A program made the position numbers and the translations under genes. Below, one piece after another: positions 22,770 through 34,919 of a stretch of 64,000 nt of DNA. The notes beneath the pieces were generated by a model. That model ran no database searches, was not told where the DNA came from, and saw nothing but the letters and a program-made list of their open reading frames with translations. The stretch comes from Solea solea (lineage: Eukaryota > Chordata > Actinopteri > Pleuronectiformes > Soleidae): assembly GCF_958295425.1 (NCBI RefSeq), contig NC_081151.1, forward strand, positions 14,604,606-14,668,605, written 5' to 3'. Numbering within the stretch: position 1 is the first letter of the stretch; every line of letters starts with the position of its first letter.

Positions 22770-23346
22770 TGACCTTTGACCTTTCCGAAGGTTGCACAGG
22801 TCTGAAACTCGGCACCCTAGATCAGCCTAAGTCCCTGATACACATACGGAAAAATCTGACTCCTGGCTTAATGCCTTTAGGAATTATTACAAAAAACACA
22901 CCCGAACGGCTGACCTTTGACCTTTCCGAAGGTTACACGGGTCTAAAACTCGGCACCCTAGATCAGCCTTAGTCCCTGATACACATACGGAAAAATCACA
23001 CTCCTGGCTTAATGCCTTTAGGAATTATTACAAAAAACACACCCGAACGGCTGACCTTTGACCTTTCCGAAGGTTGCACAGGTCTGAAACTCAGCACCCT
23101 GGATCAACCTCAGTCCCTGATACACATACTGAAAAATCAGACTCCTGGCTCAATGCCTTTAGGAATTATTACAAAAAACACACCCGAACGGCTGACCTTT
23201 GACCTTTCCAAAGGCTGCACAGGTCTGAAACTCGGCACCCTGGATCACTCTTACTCCCTGATACACATACGAAAAAATCAGACTCCTGGCTTAATGCCTT
23301 TACAAATAATTACAAAAAACACACCCGAACTGCTGACCTTTGACCT
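22770..23346 (-). promoter_or_regulatory. Array of perfect DR1 nuclear-receptor sites in C units
   Basis: Each C unit contains TGACCTTTGACCT, whose complement AGGTCAAAGGTCA is the consensus direct repeat with one-base spacer (DR1) recognised by HNF4, COUP-TF and PPAR/RXR-type receptors. In this block sites start at 22770, 22911, 23052, 23193 and 23334. Further blocks start at 25296 (6 sites), 27963 (5), 31437 (7), 35193 (7), 38000 (3), 41192 (7), 44709 (4), about 47803 (4), 50946 (6), 53612 (6) and about 63893 (1 before the window end). The flanking arms carry degenerate forms (TGACCTTTGGCCC and GACCTTTGACCTG). The match is exact. Binding is not shown. Confidence 0.6.
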
Positions 23347-23590
23347 TTCTGAAGGTTGCACAGGTCTGAAACTCGGAACCCTGGATCAGCCTCAATCCCT
23401 GATACGCATACGGAGAAATCAGCATCCTGGCTCATTGCCTTTAGGAATTATTGAAGAAAAGACAGTTTCAGACCTTTTTTACTTTTTTGAATTTTACAGA
23501 CTGTCTTTTTGTTCTGCTACGTGGAGACCTTTGACCTGGGGGCTCCATATTCGGAACAGAGGATCCTCCGGAGCCACTAAACAATAATCT

Positions 23591-23799
23591 GGGGGGGAAA
23601 AGCCCAAAGGACTGTTTGTCCTGTGTCCAAAAGCTGAAAATCAGGTCGTGTCAGACTCTATACAGTCTTAGACCCTTTGGCCAGAGTGGAGGTTTTGGAG
23701 GGAACTACATTGCTACAGGTCGCAAGAGTGTGAATTTTTCATATGTCGTTTGGAGTCCTAAGACAAGCGGAACGACACCAGTCCCGTTCCGCGTCCCGG
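23591..23799 (+). repeat. D segment (representative copy)
   Basis: A 209-210 bp segment found once per composite copy, always between the trailing C arm and the re-entry into satellite A. It begins with a run of seven G and ends CGCGTCCCGG. It is more GC- and CpG-rich than the rest of the array and contains two small hairpin-forming pairs: AAGGAC...GTCCTG-like near 23,609 and AGACT...AGTCT near 23,652. Other copies start at 26259, 28783, 32539, 36295, 38538, 42294, 45388, 48482, 51906 and 54573. A 76-98 codon open frame crosses its end into A but begins without a supported start. Confidence 0.85.
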
Positions 23800-25021
23800 A
23801 AATAGCCTTATCTCAGTGTAATGCACACAGAAAGACACCAATAGGAAAACATAACCAAGCAGTGAAAAAATTACAAATTCAAACACTGAGGGTACATAAG
23901 TATATATTATAAGTTGTTAACTTCATTCGTGAGTTTTATATTATAGGACAGTAGAAAAAAGATAAAAATACGAAATATAGCCTTATCTCAGCATAATGTG
24001 CACACAAAAAGACACCAAAAGGAAAAAACACATCCACACAGTGAAATCCTTGCAGAATCAAATACTGAGGGTACAGAAGAATTTAGACGACATCCTATAC
24101 TATGACATTTTTGAGTTATTTTGGACGATATACTATAGTGACATTTTTTAGTTGTTTTGGACAACATACTATACTATGACATTTTTGAGTTATTTTGGAC
24201 AATATACTATACTGACATTTTTTAGTTGTTTTGGACGTCATACTATACTATGACATTATTGAGTGATTTTGGACAACATACTTCATTTGTGAGGTTTATA
24301 TTTTGGGACAGTAGAAAAATTAAAAAAATCAGGAAACAGCCTTAGCTCAGCTGAATACGCACACAAACAGACACCAATAGAAAAACCCATCCAAACTGTG
24401 AAATCATTGCAAAATCAAACACTGAGGGTACAGAAGTATGTCATAAGATGTTAACTTCATTTGTGAAGTATATATTATGGGAGAGTAGAAAAAAGAAAAA
24501 CATCCGAAAACAGCCTTATCTCAGCATAATGCGCACACAAACAGACAACAATAGAAAAACACATCCCAACTGTGAAATCGTTGCAAAATCAAACACTGAG
24601 GGAACAGAAGTATATCTTTTAAGATGTTAACTTCATTTGTGAGCTTTATATTATGGGACAGTAGAAAAATGAAAAAAATCAGTAAACAGCCTTACCTCAG
24701 CTGAATGCGCACACAAAAAGACAGTAATAGAAAAACACATCCGAACAGTGAAATCATTGCAAAATCAAACACTGAGGGTACATAAATATATCTTATATGA
24801 TGTTAACTTAATTTGTGAGGTTAATATTGTGGGACAGTAGAAAAAAGAAAAAATCTGGAAATAGCCTTATCTCACCGTAATGTGCACACAGAAAGACACC
24901 AATAGGAAAACATAACCAAACAGTGGAAAAATTACAAATTCAAATACTGAGGCTACATAAATATATCTTATAAGGTGTTAACTTCATTTGTGAGTTTTAT
25001 ATTATAGGACAGTAGAAAAAA

Positions 25022-27689
25022 GATTGAAATACCCTCGATCAGCCTTAGTCTCTACTACACATACTGAAAAATCAGACCCCTGGCTCAATGCCTTTATTAA
25101 TTATTGAAGAAAATACAGTTTCCCGCCTTTTTTTACGTTTGAATTTTACAGACTGTCCTTTTGGCTGCTACACGGTGACCTTTGGCCCTAGAGACCCCAT
25201 ATTCGGAACAGGGGATCCTCTGGACCCACTAAACAATAATCTGATAAAAAATATGAATAAAGTCCTCTAGAATAATATTTGGTGCAATTTCAGGCTGACC
25301 TTTGACCTTTCCGAAGGTTGCACAGGTCTGAAACTCGGCACCCTAGATCAGCCTAAGTCCCTGATACACATACGGAAAAATCTGACTCCTGGCTTAATGC
25401 CTTTAGGAATTATTACAAAAAACACACCCGAACGGCTGACCTTTGACCTTTCCGAAGGTTACACGGGTCTAAAACTCGGCACCCTAGATCAGCCTTAGTC
25501 CCTGATACACATACGGAAAAATCTGACTCCTGGCTTAATGCCTTTAGGAATTATTACAAAAAACACACCCGAACGGCTGACCTTTGACCTTTCCGAAGGT
25601 TACACGGGTCTAAAACTCGGCACCCTAGATCAGCCTTAGTCCCTGATACACATACGGAAAAATCACACTCCTGGCTCAATGCCTTTAGGAATTATTACAA
25701 AAAACACACCCGAACGGCTGACCTTTGACCTTTCCAAAAGCTGCAAAGGGTCTGAAACTCGACACCCTGGATCACTCTTACTCCCTGATACACATACTGA
25801 AAAATCAGACTCCTGGCTCAATGCCTTTAGGAATTATTACAAAAAACACACCCGAACGGCTGACCTTTGACCTTTCTGAAGGTTGCACAGGTCTGAAACT
25901 CGGCACCCTGGATCACTCTTACTCCCTGATACACATACGGAAAAATCAGACTCCTGGCTTAATGCCTTTACAAATAATTACAAAAAACACACCCGAACTG
26001 CTGACCTTTGACCTTTCTGAAGGTTGCACAGGTCTGAAACTCGGAACCCTGGATCAGCCTCAATCCCTGATACGCATACGGAGAAATCAGCATCCTGGCT
26101 CATTGCCTTTAGGAATTATTGAAGAAAAGACAGTTTCAGACCTTTTTTACTTTTTTGAATTTTACAGACTGTCTTTTTGTTCCGCTACGTGGAGACCTTT
26201 GACCTGGGGGCTCCATATTCGGAACAGAGGATCCTCCGGAGCCACTAAACAATAATCTGGGGGGGAAAAGCCCAAAGGACTGTTTGTCCTGTGTCCAAAA
26301 GCTGAAAATCAGGTCGTGTCAGACTCTATACAGTCTTAGACCCTTTGGCCAGAGTGGAGGTTTTGGAGGGAACTACATTGCTACAGGTCGCAAGAGTGTG
26401 AATTTTTCATATGTCGTTTGGAGTCCTAAGACAAGCGGAACGACACCAGTCCCGTGCCGCGTCCCGGAAATAGCCTTATCTCAGTGTAATGCACACAGAA
26501 AGACACCAATAGGAAAACATAACCAAGCAGTGAAAAAATTACAAATTCAAACACTGAGGGTACATAAGTATATATTATAAGTTGTTAACTTCATTTGTGA
26601 GTTTTATATTATAGGACAGTAGATAAAAGATAAAAATACGAAATATAGCCTTATCTCAGCATAATGTGCACACAAAATGACACCAAAAGGAAAAAACACA
26701 TCCACACAGTGAAATCCTTGCAGAATCAAATACTGAGGGTACAGAAGAATTTAGACGACATCCTATACTATGACATTTTTGAGTTATTTTGGACGATATA
26801 CTATAGTGACATTTTTTAGTTGTTTTGGACAACATACTATACTATGACATTTTTGAGTTATTTTGGACAATATACTATACTGACATTTTTTAGTTGTTTT
26901 GGACGTCATACTATACTATGACATTATTGAGTGATTTTGGACAACATACTTCATTTGTGAGGTTTATATTTTGGGACAGTAGAAAAATTAAAAAAATCAG
27001 GAAACAGCCTTAGCTCAGCTGAATACGCACACAAACAGACACCAATAGAAAAACCCATCCAAACTGTGAAATCATTGCAAAATCAAACACTGAGGGTACA
27101 GAAGTATGTCATAAGATGTTAACTTCATTTGTGAAGTATATATTATGGGAGAGTAGAAAAAAGAAAAACATCCGAAAACAGCCTTATCTCAGCATAATGC
27201 GCACACAAACAGACAACAATAGAAAAACACATCCCAACTGTGAACTCGTTGCAAAATCAAACACTGAGGGAACAGAAGTATATCTTTTAAGATGTTAACT
27301 TCATTTGTGAGCTTTATATTATGGGACAGTAGAAAAATGAAAAAAATCAGTAAACAGCCTTACCTCAGCTTAATGCGCACACAAAAAGACAGTAATAGAA
27401 AAACACATCCGAACAGTGAAATCATTGCAAAATCAAACACTGAGGGTACATAAATATATCTTATATGATGTTAACTTAATTTGTGAGGTTAATATTGTGG
27501 GACAGTAGAAAAAAGAAAAAATCTGGAAATAGCCTTATCTCACCGTAATGTGCACACAGAAAGACACCAATAGGAAAACATAACCAAACAGTGGAAAAAT
27601 TACAAATTCAAATACTGAGGCTACATAAATATATCTTATAAGGTGTTAACTTCATTTGTGAGTTTTATATTATAGGACAGTAGAAAAAA
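25022..27689 (+). repeat. Composite satellite copy 2
   Basis: Six C units. The fourth has an extra base (GCTGCAAAGGGTCTGAAAC, near 25,741), so spacing to the next site is 142 bp and the open frame shifts. D 26,259-26,467; short B 26,750-26,948; A 26,949-27,689. Length 2,668 bp. Confidence 0.93.
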
Positions 27690-30600
27690 GATTGAAATAC
27701 CCTCGATCAGCCTTAGTCTCTACTACACATACTGAAAAATCAGACCCCTGGCTCAATGCCTTTATTAATTATTGAAGAAAATACAGTTTCCCGCCTTTTT
27801 TACGTTTGAATTTTACAGACTGTCCTTTTGGCCGCTACACGGTGACCTTTGGCCCTAGAGACCCCATATTCGGAACAGGGGATCCTCTGGAACCACTAAA
27901 CAATAATCTGATAAAAAATATAAATAAAGTCCTCTAGAATAATATTTGGTGCAATTTCAGGCTGACCTTTGACCTTTCCGAAGGTTGCACAGGTCTGAAA
28001 CTCGGCACCCTAGATCAGCCTAAGTCCCTGATACACATACGGAAAAATCACACTCCTGGCTTAATGCCTTTAGGAATTATTACAAAAAACACACCCGAAC
28101 GGCTGACCTTTGACCTTTCCGAAGGTTACACGGGTCTAAAACTCGGCACCCTAGATCAGCCTTAGTCCCTGATACACATATGGAAAAATCACACTCCTGG
28201 CTTAATGCCTTTAGGAATTATTACAAAAAACACACCCGAACGGCTGACCTTTGACCTTTCCGAAGGTTGCACAGGTCTGAAACTCAGCACCCTGGATCAA
28301 CCTCAGTCCCTGATACACATACTGAAAAATCAGACTCCTGGCTTAATGCCTTTAGGAATTATTACAAAAAACACACCCGAACGGCTGACCTTTGACCTTT
28401 CCGAAGGTTGCACAGGTCTGAAACTCAGCACCCTGGATCAACCTCAGTCCCTGATACACATACTGAAAAATCAGACTCCTGGCTTAATGCCTTTACAAAT
28501 AATTACAAAAAACACACCCGAACTGCTGACCTTTGACCTTTCTGAAGGTTGCACAGGTCTGAAACTCGGAACCCTGGATCAGCCTCAATCCCTGATACGC
28601 ATACGGAGAAATCAGCATCCTGGCTCATTGCCTTTAGGAATTATTGAAGAAAAGACAGTCTCACACCTTTTTTACTTTTTTGAATTTTACAGACTGTCTT
28701 TTTGTTCCGCTACGTGGAGACCTTTGACCTGGGGGCTCCATATTCGGAACAGAGGATCCTCCGGAGCCACTAAACAATAATCCGGGGGGGAAAAGCCCAA
28801 AGGACTGTTTGTCCTGTGTCCAAAAACTGAAAATCAGGTCGTGTCAGACTCTATACAGTCTTAGACCCTTTGGCCAGAGTGGAGGTTTTGGAGGGAACTA
28901 CATTGCTACAGGTCGCAAGAGTGTGAATTTTTCATATGTCGTTTGGGGTCCTAAGACAAGCGGAACGACACCAGTCCCGTGCCGCGTCCCGGAAATAGCC
29001 TTATCTCAGTGTAATGCGCACACAGAAAGACACCAATAGGAAAACATAACCAAACAGTGAAAAAATTACAAATTCAAACACTGAGGGTACATAAGTATAT
29101 ATTATAAGTTGTTAACTTCATTCGTGAGTTTTATATTATAGGACAGTAGAAAAAAGATAAAAATACAAAATATAGCATTATCTCAGCATAATGCGCACAC
29201 AAAAAGACACCAAAAGGAAAAAACACATCCACACAGTGAAATCATTGCAAAATCAAATACTGAGGGTACAGAAGTATTTTAGACGACATGCTATACTATG
29301 ACATTTTTGTCTCTTTTTTGACAACATACTATACTATGACGTTTCTGTCTCATTTAGACGACATACTATTCTATGACATTTTTGAGTTATTTTGGACGAC
29401 ATACTATACTATGACGTTTTTATCTCATTTTGGACGACATACTATACTATGACCTTTTTATGTCATTTTGGACGACAAACTATACTATGACATTTTTGTG
29501 TCATTTTGGACGACATACTATACTATGACGTTTTTGTCTCATTTCGGACAACATACTATACTATGACGTTTTTGTCTCATTTTGGACGACATACTATACT
29601 ATGACATTTTTGAGTTATTTTGGACGACATACTATACAATGACATTTTTGTGTCATTTTGGACAACATACTATACTATGACATTTTTGTGTCATTTTGGA
29701 AGACATACTATACTATGACGTTTTTGTCTCATTTTGGACATCATACTATACTATGACATTTTTGAGTTATTTTGGACGAAATACTATAGTGACATTTTTT
29801 TGTTGTTTGGACGACATACTATACTATGACATTATCGAGTTGTTTTGGACGACATTCTATACTATGACATGTTTGTCTCATTTTGAACGACACACTATGC
29901 AATGACAATTTTGTCTCATTTTGGACGACATACTATGCTATGACATTCTTATCTCATTTTGGACGATATGCTATACTATAAAATTTTTATCTTATTTTGG
30001 GCGACATACTATACTATGACATTTTTGTCTCATTTTGAAAAACATACTATACTAAGACGTTTTTGTCTCATTTTGAAAAACATACTATACTATGACATTT
30101 TTGTGTGATTTTGGACGATATACTATACTATGTCGTTTTTGTCTCATTTTGGACAACATACGATACTATGACGTTTGTGTCTCATTTTGAAAAACATACT
30201 ATACTATGACATTTTTGAGTTATTTTGGACGATATACTATAGTGATATTTTTTAGTTGTTTTGGACAACATACTATACTATGACATTTTTTAGTTGTTTT
30301 GGACAACATACTATACTATGACATTTTTGAGTTATTTTGGACAATATACTATACTGACATTTTTTAGTTGTTTTGGACGTCATACTATACTATGACATTA
30401 TTGAGTGATTTTGGACAACATACTTCATTTGTGAGGTTTATATTTTGGGACAGTAGAAAAATTAAAAAAATCAGGAAACAGCCTTAGCTCAGCTGAATAC
30501 GCACACAAACAGACACCAATAGAAAAACCCATCCAAACTGTGAAATCATTGCAAAATCAAACACTGAGGGTACAGAAGTATGTCATAAGATGTTAACTTC

Positions 30601-31163
30601 ATTTGTGAAGTATATATTATGGGAGAGTAGAAAAAAGAAAAACATCCGAAAACAGCCTTATCTCAGCATAATGCGCACACAAACAGACAACAATAGAAAA
30701 ACACATCCCAACTGTGAACTCGTTGCAAAATCAAACACTGAGGGAACAGAAGTATATCTTTTAAGATGTTAACTTCATTTGTGAGCTTTATATTATGGGA
30801 CAGTAGAAAAATGAAAAAAATCAGTAAACAGCCTTACCTCAGCTGAATGCGCACACAAAAAGACAGTAATAGAAAAACACATCCGAACAGTGAAATCATT
30901 GCAAAATCAAACACTGAGGGTACATAAATATATCTTATATGATGTTAACTTAATTTGTGAGGTTAATATTGTGGGACAGTAGAAAAAAGAAAAAATCTGG
31001 AAATAGCCTTATCTCACCGTAATGTGCACACAGAAAGACACCAATAGGAAAACATAACCAAACAGTGGAAAAATTACAAATTCAAATACTGAGGCTACAT
31101 AAATATATCTTATAAGGTGTTAACTTCATTTGTGAGTTTTATATTATAGGACAGTAGAAAAAA
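27690..31163 (+). repeat. Composite satellite copy 3
   Basis: Five C units; D 28,783-28,992; long B array 29,276-30,422 (about 30 units); A monomers 30,423-31,163. Length 3,474 bp. The long B form distinguishes this copy from copies 1 and 2. Confidence 0.93.
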
Positions 31164-34100
31164 GATTGAAATACCCTCGATCAGCCTTAGTCTCTACTAC
31201 ACATACTGAAAAATCAGACCCCTGGCTCAATGCCTTTATTAATTATTGAAGAAAATACAGTTTCCCGCCTTTTTTACGTTTGAATTTTACAGACTGTCCT
31301 TTTGGCCGCTACACGGTGACCTTTGGCCCTAGAGACCCCATATTCGGAACAGGGGATCCTCTGGACCCACTAAACAATAATCTGATAAAAAATATAAATA
31401 AAGTCCTCTAGAATAATATTTGGTGCAATTTCAGGCTGACCTTTGACCTTTCCGAAGGTTGCACAGGTCTGAAACTCGGCACCCTAGATCAGCCTAAGTC
31501 CCTGATACACATACGGAAAAATCACACTCCTGGCTTAATGCCTTTGGGAATTATTACAAAAAACACACCCGAACGGCTGACCTTTGACCTTTCCGAAGGT
31601 TACACGGGTCTAAAACTCGGCACCCTAGATCAGCCTTAGTCCCTGATACACATACGGAAAAATCACACTCCTGGCTTAATGCCTTTAGGAATTATTACAA
31701 AAAACACACCCAAACGGCTGACCTTTGACCTTTCCGAAGGTTGCACAGGTCTGAAACTCAGCACCCTGGATCAACCTCAGTCCCTGATACACATACTGAA
31801 AAATCAGACTCCTGGCTTAATGCCTTTAGGAATTATTACAAAAAACACACCCGAACGGCTGACCTTTGACCTTTCCGAAGGTTGCACAGGTCTGAAACTC
31901 AGCACCCTGGATCAACCTCAGTCCCTGATACACATACTGAAAAATCAGACTCCTGGCTTAATGCCTTTAGGAATTATTACAAAAAACACACCCGAACGGC
32001 TGACCTTTGACCTTTCCGAAGGTTGCACAGGTCTGAAACTCGGCACCCTGGATCACTCTTACTCCCTGATACACATACGGAAAAATCAGACTCCTGGCTT
32101 AATGCCTTTACAAATAATTACAAAAAACACACCCGAACGGCTGACCTTTGACCTTTCCAAAGGCTGCACAGGTCTGAAACTCGGCACCCTGGATCACTCT
32201 TACTCCCTGATACACATACGGAAAAATCAGACTCCTGGCTTAATGCCTTTACAAATAATTACAAAAAACACACCCGAACTGCTGACCTTTGACCTTTCTG
32301 AAGGTTGCACAGGTCTGAAACTCGGAACCCTGGATCAGCCTCAATCCCTGATACGCATACGGAGAAATCAGCATCCTGGCTCATTGCCTTTAGGAATTAT
32401 TGAAGAAAAGACAGTCTCACACCTTTTTTACTTTTTTGAATTTTACAGACTGTCTTTTTGTTCCGCTACGTGGAGACCTTTGACCTGGGGGCTCCATATT
32501 CGGAACAGAGGATCCTCCGGAGCCACTAAACAATAATCCGGGGGGGAAAAGCCCAAAGGACTGTTTGTCCTGTGTCCAAAAACTGAAAATCAGGTCGTGT
32601 CAGACTCTATACAGTCTTAGACCCTTTGGCCAGAGTGGAGGTTTTGGAGGGAACTACATTGCTACAGGTCGCAAGAGTGTGAATTTTTCATATGTCGTTT
32701 GGGGTCCTAAGACAAGCGGAACGACACCAGTCCCGTGCCGCGTCCCGGAAATAGCCTTATCTCAGTGTAATGCGCACACAGAAAGACACCAATAGGAAAA
32801 CATAACCAAACAGTGAAAAAATTACAAATTCAAACACTGAGGGTACATAAGTATATATTATAAGTTGTTAACTTCATTCGTGAGTTTTATATTATAGGAC
32901 AGTAGAAAAAAGATAAAAATACAAAATATAGCATTATCTCAGCATAATGCGCACACAAAAAGACACCAAAAGGAAAAAACACATCCACACAGTGAAATCA
33001 TTGCAAAATCAAATACTGAGGGTACAGAAGTATTTTAGACGACATGCTATACTATGACATTTTTGTCTCTTTTTTGACAACATACTATACTATGACGTTT
33101 CTGTCTCATTTAGACGACATACTATTCTATGACATTTTTGAGTTATTTTGGACGACATACTATACTATGACGTTTTTATCTCATTTTGGACGACATACTA
33201 TACTATGACCTTTTTATGTCATTTTGGACGACAAACTATACTATGACATTTTTGTGTCATTTTGGACGACATACTATACTATGACGTTTTTGTCTCATTT
33301 CGGACAACATACTATACTATGACGTTTTTGTCTCATTTTGGACGACATACTATACTATGACATTTTTGAGTTATTTTGGACGACATACTATACAATGACA
33401 TTTTTGTGTCATTTTGGACAACATACTATACTATGACATTTTTGTGTCATTTTGGAAGACATACTATACTATGACGTTTTTGTCTCATTTTGGACATCAT
33501 ACTATACTATGACATTTTTGAGTTATTTTGGACGAAATACTATAGTGACATTTTTTTGTTGTTTGGACGACATACTATACTATGACATTATCGAGTTGTT
33601 TTGGACGACATTCTATACTATGACATGTTTGTCTCATTTTGAACGACACACTATGCAATGACAATTTTGTCTCATTTTGGACGACATACTATGCTATGAC
33701 ATTCTTATCTCATTTTGGACGATATGCTATACTATAAAATTTTTATCTTATTTTGGGCGACATACTATACTATGACATTTTTGTCTCATTTTGAAAAACA
33801 TACTATACTAAGACGTTTTTGTCTCATTTTGAAAAACATACTATACTATGACATTTTTGTGTGATTTTGGACGATATACTATACTATGTCGTTTTTGTCT
33901 CATTTTGGACAACATACGATACTATGACGTTTGTGTCTCATTTTGAAAAACATACTATACTATGACATTTTTGAGTTATTTTGGACGATATACTATAGTG
34001 ATATTTTTTAGTTGTTTTGGACAACATACTATACTATGACATTTTTTAGTTGTTTTGGACAACATACTATACTATGACATTTTTGAGTTATTTTGGACAA

Positions 34101-34919
34101 TATACTATACTGACATTTTTTAGTTGTTTTGGACGTCATACTATACTATGACATTATTGAGTGATTTTGGACAACATACTTCATTTGTGAGGTTTATATT
34201 TTGGGACAGTAGAAAAATTAAAAAAATCAGGAAACAGCCTTAGCTCAGCTGAATACGCACACAAACAGACACCAATAGAAAAACCCATCCAAACTGTGAA
34301 ATCATTGCAAAATCAAACACTGAGGGTACAGAAGTATGTCATAAGATGTTAACTTCATTTGTGAAGTATATATTATGGGAGAGTAGAAAAAAGAAAAACA
34401 TCCGAAAACAGCCTTATCTCAGCATAATGCGCACACAAACAGACAACAATAGAAAAACACATCCCAACTGTGAACTCGTTGCAAAATCAAACACTGAGGG
34501 AACAGAAGTATATCTTTTAAGATGTTAACTTCATTTGTGAGCTTTATATTATGGGACAGTAGAAAAATGAAAAAAATCAGTAAACAGCCTTACCTCAGCT
34601 GAATGCGCACACAAAAAGACAGTAATAGAAAAACACATCCGAACAGTGAAATCATTGCAAAATCAAACACTGAGGGTACATAAATATATCTTATATGATG
34701 TTAACTTAATTTGTGAGGTTAATATTGTGGGACAGTAGAAAAAAGAAAAAATCTGGAAATAGCCTTATCTCACCGTAATGTGCACACAGAAAGACACCAA
34801 TAGGAAAACATAACCAAACAGTGGAAAAATTACAAATTCAAATACTGAGGCTACATAAATATATCTTATAAGGTGTTAACTTCATTTGTGAGTTTTATAT
34901 TATAGGACAGTAGAAAAAA
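31164..34919 (+). repeat. Composite satellite copy 4
   Basis: Seven C units (31,437-32,283 site starts), giving an open frame of 285 codons from 31,679; D 32,539-32,748; long B 33,033-34,178; A 34,179-34,919. Length 3,756 bp. The open frame is built of 47-residue repeats because 141 is divisible by three. The second C unit still carries the TAG stop, so I treat it as non-coding. Confidence 0.93.

Larger units (their letters stand above)
22497..25021 (+). repeat. Composite satellite copy 1
   Basis: Order: leading arm 22,497-22,767; five C units of 141 bp (22,768 to about 23,430); trailing arm to 23,590; D segment 23,591-23,799; A monomer parts 23,800-24,081; short B array 24,082-24,280; A monomers 24,281-25,021. 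The leading and trailing arms are related to each other: both contain CAGTTT, TTTTTTAC, GAATTTTACAGACTGTC, CCATATTCGGAACAG and ACTAAACAATAATC. One C unit here has an in-frame TAG (CAGCCTTAG), so the open frame of the following units does not run through the block. Confidence 0.93.
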
